Shown here: piece after piece, positions 8,445-17,754 of the stretch
How positions within the stretch are numbered: position 1 is the first letter of the stretch
How the letters are laid out: each line of letters opens with the position of its first letter
Assembly (NCBI GenBank): GCA_964570625.1
Contig: CAZMYW010000028.1
Coordinates: forward strand, 1 to 64,000
Reading direction: 5' to 3'
Length of the DNA stretch: 64,000 nucleotides
Source of the DNA: JBFLXB01 sp964570625
GTDB taxonomy: Bacteria; Nitrospirota; Nitrospiria; 2-01-FULL-66-17
The notes under the pieces: model-generated
The model's input: the letters and a program-made list of their open reading frames with translations, nothing else
Told to the model about the DNA's origin: nothing
The model's database searches: none
Program-made: the position numbers and the translations under genes

Positions 8445-8942
8445 ATGGTGTCCAAACTCAAGACGGTTTCTGAACTCACCCAACTCGCGGCAACCGCCCG
8501 CCGGGATGGCCGCCGCGTTGTGTTCACCAACGGGTGTTTTGACCTCCTCCACATCGGCCACACGCGGTACCTCCAGGAAGGGCGTGCTCTCGGCGACCTG
8601 TTGATCGTGGCGATCAATAGCGACGCGTCGGTGTCCGCGCTCAAGGGGCCGGAGCGGCCACTGGTGCCGGAGCGGGAGCGGGCTGAAGTGCTGGCGGCGT
8701 TGGCGTGCGTGGACTACGTGACGATCTTTGACGCACCTGACCCGGGCGAGGTGATCGCGGCGATCCAGCCGGACGTACTGGTCAAAGGCGGCGATTGGCC
8801 CGTTGAAAAGATCGTAGGCCACGAGGTGGTGCAGGCCCGCGGCGGGCGGGTGGTCTCGATTCCGCTCGTGCCCGGCGCGTCCACCACCGGCATCGTCCGC
8901 CGTATCCTCGACCGCGCGATTGCCAAGCCTACCAGGACCTGA
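8445..8942 (+). CDS. rfaE2: D-glycero-beta-D-manno-heptose 1-phosphate adenylyltransferase (stand-alone HldE C-terminal domain)
   Basis: 165 residues from the ATG at 8445. FTNGCFDLLHIGHTRYL contains the HxGH nucleotidyltransferase signature, and AINSDASVSALKGPERPL, LVKGGDW, EKIVG and the C-terminal S(T)TGIV(R)RI are HldE-type. It makes ADP-heptose from heptose 1-phosphate. The kinase half (HldE N-terminal or HldA) is absent from this window, so the two activities are on separate genes here. It sits eight bases before mfd, suggesting a shared transcript. Confidence 0.92.
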   Translation: MVSKLKTVSELTQLAATARRDGRRVVFTNGCFDLLHIGHTRYLQEGRALGDLLIVAINSDASVSALKGPERPLVPERERAEVLAALACVDYVTIFDAPDPGEVIAAIQPDVLVKGGDWPVEKIVGHEVVQARGGRVVSIPLVPGASTTGIVRRILDRAIAKPTRT

Positions 8943-8949
8943 CAACCGA

Positions 8950-11900
8950 GTGTCCCCTAGTACCCCGTCCGTGACCGGTCCCGTCATCAGCGTACCGTCG
9001 AGCGAACTGCGCGACGCGCTTCGCCGTGGAGAGGCGCGCATACACGTCTCAGGCCTTCGCCCTCCGGCGAAAGCCGCGGTGGTACGGGAGACAGCAGGCG
9101 CGGGGCTGGTGTTGGTGATCACTACGTCATTGGATGCTGCTGATGCGCTGGCCGGCGATGTCCGATTCGTGGCCGCGCTGACCGGCGAACACGCGGCGGT
9201 GCAAGTCATCCCTGACTGGAATCCTTCGCTACCGCCGCCGATCGATCTGGAAGCGCGGCGGGTCGCGGCATTGTCCACCCTGCTGGACGGGTCCGCCGCC
9301 ATCACGGTCGCGCCGATCGATGCGCTCCGGGCTCCGCTGATCTCGCCTGCCGTGTTTCGGGCCCACACACGGACGATCGAACGCGGCCAGACCCTGTCGC
9401 GGGAGGAACTGTCGCGTTTTCTGGTTGCGGCCGGTTATGAGATGGCCTCCACCGTCACCTTGCCTGGGGAGGCCGCGATTCGCGGGGGAATCATCGACTG
9501 CTTTTCTCCGCTTGAAGAGGTGCCGGTTCGTATCGAACTCGACGGTGATGAGGTCGCGTCGTTACGGTTGATCGACCCGCTGACGCAGCGCTCGCAACGT
9601 TACGTGGAGCGCGTGATGGTGGGCCCGGCTCCCTCGTTCGTACACACGGACGCCGACTCGACCCTGGCCTCGTACCTGCCTCTCGACACGGTGCTGGTGC
9701 TGGATGAACCCGAGCTGCTGACGGACGCGCCGCTGAACGGCTGCCTGCCGACGCCGGAGGGCGAGCTGCATCTGGGACGCGTCGTGACCCTGCACTCGCT
9801 CGCCATTGCAGCACCGACAGGTTGGCAGACGCTGGCTGTCGAGCACGGCGCGCCGGAGCGGTTTGGATCCGGTGCAGCGAGACCCTCCATTGCCGAGGCG
9901 TTTCAGCGGGTGGACACGTGGCGCCGCGAGTTTCTCGTGGTGGTGGTGTGTCGCAGCGCCGAGCAAGCCAGCCGATTCAAAGCCCTAGCCGCGGATCACG
10001 GCGTGCCGGCGAGTCAATTCCCGACCGAGGGTTTGCCCGAAGTTCCCATCGTGGGTCCGGTTTTTGTCATTGCCGGCGAGCTCTCCGGGGGCTTGGTCGA
10101 TCCCGTCTCGCACCTGCTGTTGATCACCGAAGAAGAACTGCTCGGCAAGGAACGCCTTGCGCGGTCTACGCGTCGCGCGCGCTTGACGCCGTTTCTGTCG
10201 TCGATCGACGAGCTGCGCCCCGGCGACCTGGCGGTGCACAACGAGTATGGGATCGGCCGCTACGAAGGCCTCAACCGCATGACGATGGGCGGCACTGAGA
10301 GCGAGTTCCTGGTGCTGCGGTACTTGGGCGGGGACAAGGTCTACGTCCCGATCGATCGGCTCGACCTGGTACAGAAATATGGGGGCGCGGAAGATAAGAC
10401 ACCGCGCTTGGAAGCGCTGGGCGGGACCGGGTGGGTCAAGACCAAGCAGCGCGTGCAGCGCGCGATCCAGCGCATGGCCGCTGATTTGCTCACGCTCTAT
10501 GCCGAGCGGGAAGTCGCCAAAGGCCACGCGTTTCCGCCGGATGGGATCGAGGCCCGAGACTTTGCCGCGGGATTCGAGTACGAGGAAACGCCGGATCAGG
10601 CCCGCACGATCACCGAGGTCACCCTGGACATGGAGAAACCGCGTCCGATGGACCGGCTCGTGTGCGGCGACGTGGGATACGGCAAGACCGAGGTCGCGCT
10701 GCGGGCCGCGTTCAAAGCGGTGATGGATCACAAGCAGGTGGCGGTGTTGGTGCCGACCACGCTGCTAGCCGAACAACACGGACAGCGGTTTGCCGCGCGT
10801 TGCGCCCCGTTCCCGGTGCGGGTGGAGGTGTTGAGCCGGTTTCGGTCCCTGACCGAGCAGCGCAAGGTGCTGGCCGGCCTCGCCGACGGCCGCGTCGATA
10901 TCGTCATCGGCACCCACCGTCTCTTACAGAAAGACGTGGTGTTTCACGACCTCGGTCTCGTCATCGTCGATGAAGAGCAGCGGTTTGGGGTGCGCCACAA
11001 AGAACGGTTCAAGGAACTTCGCAAAAATGTCCACGTGCTCACCCTCACCGCCACGCCGATTCCCCGGACGCTCCAGATGGCGTTCGGATCGATTCGCGAC
11101 CTGTCGTTGATCGAAACCGCGCCCGCGGACCGGCTCGCGATCCGCACGACCTTGACCCCGTGGAATCCGAACCTCCTCCAGCAGGCCATCCGTCGCGAGT
11201 TGGCCCGTGACGGCCAAGTCTTCGTGGTTCACAATCGCGTGGCCGACATTGAACGCGTCGCCGAAGAAATCGGCCGCCTGGTGCCGGAAGCGCGTATGGT
11301 GGTCGGGCACGGTCAGCTCAGCGAACGGCAACTCGAACGGACGATGACGAAGTTTCTAGCCAAAGACGCGGACATCCTGCTCTCCACGACGATCATCGAG
11401 TCGGGATTGGATATCCCTTCAGCCAACACGATCTTGATCAACCGCGCCGACCGCTTCGGCTTGTCCGAGCTGTACCAGCTTCGCGGCCGGGTCGGCCGAT
11501 CGGGCCGGCAGGCCTATGCGATCCTCTTGGTGCCACCCGAAACCGCCCTATCCGAAGAGGCGCATCGACGCCTCGAGGCGTTGCAAGAGTTCACCGAACT
11601 CGGATCCGGATTCAAGATTGCGGCGCGGGATCTTGAGATCCGCGGCGCGGGGAACCTCCTGGGCGCGGAGCAGTCCGGACACATCGCCGCGGTGGGACTC
11701 GACCTGTATCTCAAGATGATTCGAGAAGCCGTCGACGCGCTGCGCGGCACCGACCAGCAGCCGGAGATCGATCCGACACTGACGCTCCCGGTGTCCGCGT
11801 TTATTCCGGATGATTACGTAAGCGACGCGTACCACCGGCTAGCCCTCTACAAACGCGTGGCTTCCGTCGAGACGGGCGAGGCTCTGGCGTCGCTGCGCGC

Positions 11901-12234
11901 CGAGATCGAGGACCGGTTCGGGCCGATCCCCGAACCCGTGGTCCGGCTGTTCGAGGCCATGGAGATCAAACGCCTGGCCAGGAACTTGCGGATCGCCAAG
12001 GTCGAGGCTGACGACCACCGCATCGTGGTGGCGGCAACGCCGCGCGCGCCATTGCCCAAAGAGGCGGTGGACGCGCTGCTGCGCGCCTACCCCCGGACGG
12101 TCAGGTTCTTGTCCGATTACGCGTTCATGATCACCCACACTGGAGGAGGCTGGAGCGCCTTGTTCGGACGCCTGGTTGAACTGCTCAATCGTCTCGGCGC
12201 GTCCTCCCCGCGCGAGACCGCGCCGCGGGCATGA
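8950..12234 (+). CDS. mfd: Transcription-repair coupling factor
   Basis: 1094 residues from GTG 8950, eight bases after the previous stop (GTG 8971 is possible). The order is complete: UvrB-homology module (RGGIIDCFSP), RNA-polymerase interaction domain (DLAVHNEYGIGRYEGL), a superfamily-2 translocase with GDVGYGKTEVALRAA (Walker A), VIVDEEQRFG (DEEQ box), LTATPIPRTL and the QLRGRVGRSGR region, and a C-terminal TRCF domain. Mfd removes stalled RNA polymerase and recruits UvrA. No motif is missing. It is followed with a 4-base ATGA overlap by the SurA-like gene. Confidence 0.97.
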   Translation: MSPSTPSVTGPVISVPSSELRDALRRGEARIHVSGLRPPAKAAVVRETAGAGLVLVITTSLDAADALAGDVRFVAALTGEHAAVQVIPDWNPSLPPPIDLEARRVAALSTLLDGSAAITVAPIDALRAPLISPAVFRAHTRTIERGQTLSREELSRFLVAAGYEMASTVTLPGEAAIRGGIIDCFSPLEEVPVRIELDGDEVASLRLIDPLTQRSQRYVERVMVGPAPSFVHTDADSTLASYLPLDTVLVLDEPELLTDAPLNGCLPTPEGELHLGRVVTLHSLAIAAPTGWQTLAVEHGAPERFGSGAARPSIAEAFQRVDTWRREFLVVVVCRSAEQASRFKALAADHGVPASQFPTEGLPEVPIVGPVFVIAGELSGGLVDPVSHLLLITEEELLGKERLARSTRRARLTPFLSSIDELRPGDLAVHNEYGIGRYEGLNRMTMGGTESEFLVLRYLGGDKVYVPIDRLDLVQKYGGAEDKTPRLEALGGTGWVKTKQRVQRAIQRMAADLLTLYAEREVAKGHAFPPDGIEARDFAAGFEYEETPDQARTITEVTLDMEKPRPMDRLVCGDVGYGKTEVALRAAFKAVMDHKQVAVLVPTTLLAEQHGQRFAARCAPFPVRVEVLSRFRSLTEQRKVLAGLADGRVDIVIGTHRLLQKDVVFHDLGLVIVDEEQRFGVRHKERFKELRKNVHVLTLTATPIPRTLQMAFGSIRDLSLIETAPADRLAIRTTLTPWNPNLLQQAIRRELARDGQVFVVHNRVADIERVAEEIGRLVPEARMVVGHGQLSERQLERTMTKFLAKDADILLSTTIIESGLDIPSANTILINRADRFGLSELYQLRGRVGRSGRQAYAILLVPPETALSEEAHRRLEALQEFTELGSGFKIAARDLEIRGAGNLLGAEQSGHIAAVGLDLYLKMIREAVDALRGTDQQPEIDPTLTLPVSAFIPDDYVSDAYHRLALYKRVASVETGEALASLRAEIEDRFGPIPEPVVRLFEAMEIKRLARNLRIAKVEADDHRIVVAATPRAPLPKEAVDALLRAYPRTVRFLSDYAFMITHTGGGWSALFGRLVELLNRLGASSPRETAPRA

Positions 12235-13190
12235 GTCGCGCACCAATGGTCTGTGGGATACATCGAATGGCCTGCATCGCGGCGGTCGGCCTCGCGCTCA
12301 CCTCCTCCATCCCGGCGATGATCCCACCGCCAGCGCGCGCGTCCACGGATCGGCTGGTGGCCGTGGTCAACGACGAGTTGATCACCTCCAGCGAGGTCGA
12401 CGCGGCCCGGTCGTTGGCGGGGTTGAATCTGCTGGCCGAAGTCCTGCCCGGGGTGGAAGACCCGAAGGACAATCTCACGTTCCACGACGCGCTCGAATCG
12501 CTGGTTGACCAGCGGTTGCTCCTGCAGGAAGCCCGGGCGCTGGGCCTTACCGCCACGGATGACGAGGCGCGGGTGGCCGTGCAGGCCCTCACCGAGGAAC
12601 GTCGCTTGGACGGTCTCACCGGCGCCTCGGCCGAGGCGATCCGGCGACGGGTCCAAGATGAGCTCACCATCGTCAAGTTGGTGAACCGCGAGGTGCGATC
12701 ACGCCTGCTGATCAACTCCTCAGATGTAGAGGCCTATTACCGCGCACACCCGGACCGTTTCACGCGCCCGACCCGATACCGCCTCCGACAGATTTTCCTC
12801 AAGACCTCGGATGCGGCCAAGAGCGAGGCCGACACGATCCGCGCGGAAGCCGCTCGCGGGGAGGATTTCGCGGAACTCGCGCGCCGCCGATCGCAGGGCG
12901 CAGAGGCCGCGCGCGGCGGAGACCTGGGATTCGTCCGTCGCGGCGAACTCCTGCCGGAGATCGACGCGGCACTGGACGGCATGAAGCCCGGGGATATCAG
13001 TCCCGTGATCACCTCCCCCGCCGGCTTCCATATCATCAACGTGGTCGAGATCGAATCTGGTGCGGTGCGGCCGCTTGAAGAGGTCCAACGCCAGGCCGAA
13101 GAATTCGTGTATCAGGAACAGGCCACCGACCACTATCGTCGCTGGTTGCGTCAGCTGCGCAGCCGAGCCCACATCGACATCAAACCGTAG
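12231..13190 (+). CDS. SurA-like periplasmic peptidyl-prolyl isomerase/chaperone
   Basis: 319 residues. A signal peptide (about 1-38) is followed by RLVAVVNDELITSSEVD, the SurA N-terminal chaperone start. A single parvulin domain (about 178-270) holds YRLRQIFLKT, EDFAELARRRSQ, GGDLGFVRRGELLPE and PAGFHIINV. E. coli SurA has two parvulin domains; one is common in other phyla. It helps outer-membrane proteins fold. Translationally coupled to mfd (ATGA), an arrangement I have no functional explanation for. Confidence 0.88.
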   Translation: MSRAPMVCGIHRMACIAAVGLALTSSIPAMIPPPARASTDRLVAVVNDELITSSEVDAARSLAGLNLLAEVLPGVEDPKDNLTFHDALESLVDQRLLLQEARALGLTATDDEARVAVQALTEERRLDGLTGASAEAIRRRVQDELTIVKLVNREVRSRLLINSSDVEAYYRAHPDRFTRPTRYRLRQIFLKTSDAAKSEADTIRAEAARGEDFAELARRRSQGAEAARGGDLGFVRRGELLPEIDAALDGMKPGDISPVITSPAGFHIINVVEIESGAVRPLEEVQRQAEEFVYQEQATDHYRRWLRQLRSRAHIDIKP

Positions 13191-13192
13191 TC

Positions 13193-13309
13193 GGCTGCTG
13201 AAAAAGCCCAGCTGCGGCGTTGCCGCTTCGCTTCCGGTGCTCACGTACGACTCAGTACGCTGCGCTCCGGTGCTCGCGGCGCCTGGCATCTGGCGCTTTT
13301 TGAGCAGCC
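13193..13309 (-). repeat. Dispersed inverted-repeat element, copy A (117 bp)
   Basis: Ends GGCTGCTGAAAAAGC / GCTTTTTGAGCAGCC form a near-perfect terminal inverted repeat. Read on the minus strand the core has GCGTACT-N5-CGTACGTGAG and AACGCCGCAG shared with copies B-F. It starts two bases after the SurA-like gene's stop codon and fills the gap to a convergent gene. No coding capacity. Confidence 0.9.
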
Positions 13310-13311
13310 GC

Positions 13312-13340
13312 GGGAGGGGCGCTTAACCAGCGCCCCTCCC
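13312..13340. terminator. Perfect 11-bp hairpin between convergent genes
   Basis: GGGAGGGGCGC (13312-13322), a seven-base loop and GCGCCCCTCCC (13330-13340) pair perfectly. It abuts repeat copy A and precedes the convergent gene's stop at 13363. No long T run follows on either strand, so it is a terminator-like or mRNA-end hairpin rather than a textbook intrinsic terminator. Confidence 0.6.
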
Positions 13341-13362
13341 GGACAAGATCAATCGTACAGAT

Positions 13363-13713
13363 CTACAGCACTTTGATCGTGGTGGCGGTAGCTTGGCCTT
13401 CCAGGTCCCGGTACCGGATGAACACCCGCTTGCCGGGTTGTACGTCGTCGAGCGTCGCCTTCAGATTACCCAGTTTGATCCGGACGCGGGGCGACAACGC
13501 GAATGTGCGTTCGCCGCCGCGCGCTTTGATCGTCACGGTTTTGGCTTCTGAATCCACGCTCAGAATCGTTCCGGTGGCCTGACGAGACTGCATCGTCTCT
13601 TCCGTCTCCGCCCCGACTTCCGACTCCACGGTCGGCGCCGCAACGGCTGTTCCGAGATTGATCGTCGCCAGCGACAACACCAATCCCATCACTCCCCACG
13701 CGAGCTGTTTCAT
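13363..13713 (-). CDS. Small secreted protein with a beta-barrel-like domain
   Basis: 116 residues after a strong AGGAGG site. Signal peptide with cleavage near AVAAP (about residue 26), then a linker rich in Glu/Thr. A short domain follows with GTILSVDSEAKTVTIKARGG, FALSPRVRIKLG, LDDVQPGKRVFIRYRD and ATTIKVL. This alternating-strand layout resembles the OB-like DUF5666-type periplasmic modules. No catalytic residue is evident. Function unknown; likely periplasmic. Confidence 0.75.
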   Translation of the reverse strand: MKQLAWGVMGLVLSLATINLGTAVAAPTVESEVGAETEETMQSRQATGTILSVDSEAKTVTIKARGGERTFALSPRVRIKLGNLKATLDDVQPGKRVFIRYRDLEGQATATTIKVL

Positions 13714-13881
13714 GACTCTCCTCCTTGTTTATCGCGGAAGCGCCCATCGCCCCCGCACTCACGGAGGGACTATTGCAGAGGGTATGCCACTGAAGGGGAC
13801 GCGGAAAAAGAGGTGTAGAGGCGAACGTCAGGGCCTGAGATATGACCGGCCGTTCGTGGTACCTGAATGAATGGTGCGGGA

Positions 13882-14616
13882 CTAGATCCCCCAGCCCCCG
13901 CTGAGATGGATGTTTCCGCCGTTGATGTAACGCGCCTCATCGGACAGCAGAAAGCGTACGGCGCTCACCGCGTCGTCAAGCGCTCCAACGTATCCGGCCG
14001 GAATGTTCTTGAGCACCGATTGCAGCTCGGCGTCCGGTGCGCTCCCCGAGGCGATGAATCCGGGGGAGATCGCGTTGACGGTGATGCCGTGCGGTGCAAG
14101 AAGTTTGGCCAGCGAGCGGGTGAGGATGAGAATCCCGGCCTTCGCGATGTAATGGGCGGTGACCATGGGTTGGGCGATCTGCTGGTCCGCGTTCGCCATC
14201 GCGAAGCTCACGATTCGTCCCCACTTCCGAGCCTTCATGCCCGGCGCCGCGGCCCGCGCGAGGAAAAACACGGGGTCGAGGTTGTTGGCGAACATCGACC
14301 GCCAGCCTTCGGGGGTTTCTTCCAGCAGATTGATCCGGTGATAGGGTCCGGCGGCGTTGATCAGCGCGTCGATCCGCCCCCACTCGTGTTCCACCCGTCG
14401 GACCAGCGCATCACCCGCCACCGGGTCCGACACGTCACAGCGAACCGCCAACGCCCGCACGCCCTTCGCTGCGAGTGCGGCTCGCGTCTCTTCGGCCTCA
14501 GCCTCGCTCGCACGATAACAAATCGCCACCGACCATCCTCGGCCCGCCAGATCCAGCGCGACGGACCGCCCAATTCCCTTCGCCCCACCCGTGATCAACG
14601 CCACCCGATCCGCCAT
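13882..14616 (-). CDS. Short-chain dehydrogenase/reductase-like protein with altered catalytic residues
   Basis: 244 residues with a complete Rossmann fold: TGGAKGIG (9-16) for NAD(P), NAAG (87-90), and ITVNAISPGFI in the typical late position. The catalytic motif is degenerate. Aligning on KAG at 159-161, the usual Tyr of YxxxK is His155 with Tyr one residue on at 156. The Ser normally 13 residues earlier falls in AMANAD and is absent. FolM and pteridine-reductase relatives also vary the Ser, but a displaced Tyr is unusual. It may bind nucleotide without classical dehydrogenase activity. Annotation as FabG would be unsafe. Confidence 0.8.
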   Translation of the reverse strand: MADRVALITGGAKGIGRSVALDLAGRGWSVAICYRASEAEAEETRAALAAKGVRALAVRCDVSDPVAGDALVRRVEHEWGRIDALINAAGPYHRINLLEETPEGWRSMFANNLDPVFFLARAAAPGMKARKWGRIVSFAMANADQQIAQPMVTAHYIAKAGILILTRSLAKLLAPHGITVNAISPGFIASGSAPDAELQSVLKNIPAGYVGALDDAVSAVRFLLSDEARYINGGNIHLSGGWGI

Positions 14617-14728
14617 ACACGTCCTCCAGGCCGTCGTGCAGCAAGGGTCTTCGCCCTGTGAGTGTCGAGACTAGACCGGTTCGGGTTGCCGGGTCAAGGA
14701 ACGCCCAGGCAGTGACGCGACGGGATCG

Positions 14729-15565
14729 TTACAGGCTCGGTTTCTGATTGATGAGATACGAGAAACAGTTCAAGTCCGGGTCCTGGCAAGCGGTGCCTGG
14801 CACGATGGCCATCGGGACGGTGAACGACCAGGTGCCGTCCGGACCGAGCCCGGTATTGGCGGGTGTGGAACCTTGGGGCACCGGGCAATCCGGGCCGTCG
14901 ATGGTGGCACAGGCGACATCCACCACCAGCCCCGCGGCGTTGCGCGCCGTAAAAACGATTTTGATGTGATAGGTCGGTGCGAACCCGGCGGGACTCTGAT
15001 TCCGGATCCTTCCGGTATAGACCACGCGTCCTTCGTTCGTAACCCCTTCGCTGACCGCGCCTTCAAGGGCCAGCGTCGCCACCGGAGCGGCGAACGGCTG
15101 TCCCTGAGCTATACATCCCCCGAACAGCGTACCGTCGCAACTGGTCGCGAGCTCGATCCTCGCCACGCGACTGGGCGGGAAATCATTCCGAATGTCGAAA
15201 CTCGCCCGCTTCCCCGGACTCACACAATTCTCCAATGTCCCCGGCGAGAACGCGGAAAACCGGAAGCTCTCGCCCAGGAGGTTCGCGAAGCCGGATTGCT
15301 GGTTGCCCGGGTTGGAGAGGAGGTTGTCGAAGGAGTCAAACGAATTGACCGTCACGCCGATGCTGCATGCAATTTCGTCGCTGTTATTGACGATCTCACC
15401 CAAGTACCGGGCGTTACCCGCCTCATCCGTGGTGCGGGTGATCCCGGCCTCGCCGCCCACGAATTCGAGCGGGGGGGGCGCCGGGGGTTGGGGCGGTTCG
15501 GGTCCGACCGATTGGATGTTGCCGCAGCCGGTTACGAGCGCGAAGATGATGGCCGCTAGGCTGAT
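14729..15565 (-). CDS. Lipoprotein of unknown function lacking an ordinary start codon
   Basis: About 278 residues. The hydrophobic segment SLAAIIFALVTGCGN is a lipoprotein signal with lipobox VTGC. A proline-rich linker and two beta-rich domains follow, with conserved-looking disulfide cysteines (ENCVSPGKR, TSCDGTLFGGC, ACATIDGPDC). The frame is open far upstream into the preceding gene, but no ATG, GTG or TTG lies near the signal peptide. The coordinate given uses ATC at 15565 as a placeholder, overlapping the upstream stop. Either a rare start, a sequence error, or internal re-initiation is needed. The surface-exposed role is inferred only from the lipobox. Confidence 0.6.
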   Translation of the reverse strand: MSLAAIIFALVTGCGNIQSVGPEPPQPPAPPPLEFVGGEAGITRTTDEAGNARYLGEIVNNSDEIACSIGVTVNSFDSFDNLLSNPGNQQSGFANLLGESFRFSAFSPGTLENCVSPGKRASFDIRNDFPPSRVARIELATSCDGTLFGGCIAQGQPFAAPVATLALEGAVSEGVTNEGRVVYTGRIRNQSPAGFAPTYHIKIVFTARNAAGLVVDVACATIDGPDCPVPQGSTPANTGLGPDGTWSFTVPMAIVPGTACQDPDLNCFSYLINQKPSL

Positions 15566-17028
15566 GCGGCCGGGCGTCGGACCAAATGCGACGTGACGAG
15601 TCGCGCGGGGCGATACGCCTGTTTCGCCCTGGCTAGCGACTCTATCCCTGAATCGTCGAACGCTGTGATCCACTCGACTCCCGTCTGCGCGCGGCAGAAT
15701 TCCCGGAACAAGTATACCGACAACCCCCGTTGCGCCGGATCCGCAATTTCGAGCCACACCCCGAAGAGTGTGGGCCCCACCGTCCCGCCCAACGTGTACC
15801 CGGCTACGCGGCCGTCGATGGTGACGACCAGGCCCGACAGCCCCAGCGCCGTGCGCTCGGTCAACGCCACGCGGTGGGCTGACTCCGCGTCTTCCGCCAT
15901 GGCGCCGGCGAACGAATCGGTACTGCGTTGGGCCTTGTGGTTCCTCCATTCTCGATAGAGCGACAGGCACCCCTCGACGTGTTCGTCCCTCAAAGGGTCC
16001 ATAGTAAAGACCCTCTGCTTTGTGAAATCATTCCAAGCCCAACGCTTTGATTTATATGAATTTCCACGCAAGGCGACGAGGTCCTCGCGCCGGTAGACGT
16101 ACTCCACGGCGTGCGGGAGGACCTCATACCCCGCGTTGACGAATAATCCGACTTCCCGCTCATCCACACCTTCGATTCGGGCCGAAGCCCCGCGATCCTC
16201 CGCCGACGCCATAACCTCGAACGCCGCAGTCACCGCCGGCCGCCACTGCGTAGGATCGCTCGTCGGGCCTGCCAATGGCGGCCACGGCATGTACATGTGG
16301 GGCCCGTAGGTGGCAAACAGGCAGAAGTACCCGTGGAGCCGCGTCCACACGTAGTCGAAGTGGTCGCGCCAGAGGTACACGCCGGTGAAGGTCCGCGAGC
16401 CCAATTCGCTGGGGGTTGCATGCAGCAACGACTCGACCCACGGCCGGTCCGCGAGCCGAAGCGGCTCGCGCGACGCGGCGGCGATCGGGCCGATGGTCCG
16501 CACGTCTTCCTGATACGAATTGAACAGGTCCGTATTGGCAGAGAGCACCGCGGACAACGCGGGTTCACGCAGAAGGTCCCCGACCTCTCGCGCATACCTC
16601 ACCAAGTGCGGCTCATGTTCCGGGTCTTGCACGTAAGGACACTTGGTGTCGAGACCGAGCACCCTACCCCGCCCCTCCTCGTCGCGCATCAACGCCAGCG
16701 GATAGAGGCGGCAGTCGAGCGGCCGCACCGAGTAAATGCGGCAATATTGGGTTCCGGGATCGAACGCCGGACAGATATACCCCTCGCCGGTCGGGTGCGG
16801 GATCAGGCGAATCTTGCCGCCGGCGGGTTCGGGGAGGAGATCGGGAGCGAGCCCCGCCGCGATCGCGCGTTCTCGCTCCTGCGCCGTGAAGTACGGTCGC
16901 AAGAAACTTTCGCGCTCCGGGAAGCGGCAGCAGACGTCGCAGCGCAGGCAGAGGTCGCTCGGCACAATCTGCGGCAGGGCATCGCCGGGGAGGTGGTCCG
17001 CCCCGGCTTGAGGGCCGTGTGGATCCAT
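15556..17028 (-). CDS. YkgJ-type cysteine-cluster domain fused to a DUF2156/GNAT-like domain
   Basis: 490 residues in two parts. Residues about 20-150 hold DLCLRCDVCCRFPE, YICPAFDPGTQYCRIYSVRPLDCRLYP and TKCPYV, the cysteine set of the YkgJ family, thought to bind zinc or iron-sulfur. Residues about 190-490 resemble the C-terminal acyl/aminoacyl-transferase-like domain of DUF2156 proteins (LFVNAGYEVLP, NDFTKQRVFTMDPL, VVTIDGRVAGYTLGG, EWITAFDDSGIESL). No membrane helices are seen, unlike lysylphosphatidylglycerol synthases. The fusion suggests a metal-dependent modification enzyme; substrate unknown. Confidence 0.75.
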   Translation of the reverse strand: MDPHGPQAGADHLPGDALPQIVPSDLCLRCDVCCRFPERESFLRPYFTAQERERAIAAGLAPDLLPEPAGGKIRLIPHPTGEGYICPAFDPGTQYCRIYSVRPLDCRLYPLALMRDEEGRGRVLGLDTKCPYVQDPEHEPHLVRYAREVGDLLREPALSAVLSANTDLFNSYQEDVRTIGPIAAASREPLRLADRPWVESLLHATPSELGSRTFTGVYLWRDHFDYVWTRLHGYFCLFATYGPHMYMPWPPLAGPTSDPTQWRPAVTAAFEVMASAEDRGASARIEGVDEREVGLFVNAGYEVLPHAVEYVYRREDLVALRGNSYKSKRWAWNDFTKQRVFTMDPLRDEHVEGCLSLYREWRNHKAQRSTDSFAGAMAEDAESAHRVALTERTALGLSGLVVTIDGRVAGYTLGGTVGPTLFGVWLEIADPAQRGLSVYLFREFCRAQTGVEWITAFDDSGIESLARAKQAYRPARLVTSHLVRRPAASA

Positions 17029-17182
17029 AGCGCCTTCACGATATCACGCGGGGCCGGACGACTCAAACGCGAGGAACCGGTTCTAGGCCCGTCGGGATCC
17101 TTCGACACACTGGACGAACGATCCGACCAGCATTCGGCGAGGAACGTCCCCTGTTCGCGTTGTGCGCGTCGAAGCGCGGGGC

Positions 17183-17638
17183 TTAGGCCCCGCCGCGCGC
17201 TCGCATCTTGGCGTCGATAAACTCACGGTGGGGGACATGGAGTAGGTCGCTGATGCGACGGATCAGATGCTCCTCGTGCCGGTCCTTGTCTGCGTCGGCG
17301 AACGCGACCCGCCACAAGAGTTCCACGATGTGAATTTTCTGCTCCACCGGGAAATGCTGGTCGATCAAACGGGTGAATTGGTGCGTGGACGTCGCCGTCT
17401 GCGCTTCTTCCTCCGCGAGAGTGACGATCAGCTCGGTGTCTTGCTCGGACAGGTGAAACGTCTTACCGACCGCGTCGTTGATCACGCGACGCTCCTCCGG
17501 CTTGATTTCATGGTCGGCCCGAGACACCTCGACGAGCAAGGCCGCGGTCGCGAGTTGCAATGCGCGTTCCGTGGACTCGGGTGCGGTGGACGCGGTTCCG
17601 ATTCGTTTGTCGAAAAACTCCTGGATCGTCCTCAACAT
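17183..17638 (-). CDS. TerB-family protein
   Basis: 151 residues, all-helical. ALQLATAALLVEVSRADHEIKPEERRVI and VELLWRVAFADADKDRHEEHLIRRISDLLHVPH are the two halves of a TerB fold with the conserved acidic (A)D..(H/I)...E metal-binding pattern. TerB domains occur in tellurite resistance and stress systems, but stand-alone genes like this one are common and of unknown role. Cytoplasmic; no ter genes nearby. Confidence 0.85.
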   Translation of the reverse strand: MLRTIQEFFDKRIGTASTAPESTERALQLATAALLVEVSRADHEIKPEERRVINDAVGKTFHLSEQDTELIVTLAEEEAQTATSTHQFTRLIDQHFPVEQKIHIVELLWRVAFADADKDRHEEHLIRRISDLLHVPHREFIDAKMRARGGA

Positions 17639-17754
17639 GCTCGTCGTCCCGGGGATCGGTGACCGCGAGTATAGGGCCTTCCAGGGCCTTCTTCAAGCGG
17701 TGTGCGATTGACACCGCCTCGCGCGCTCGCGTACCGTACGAAGGCTGAACGACG

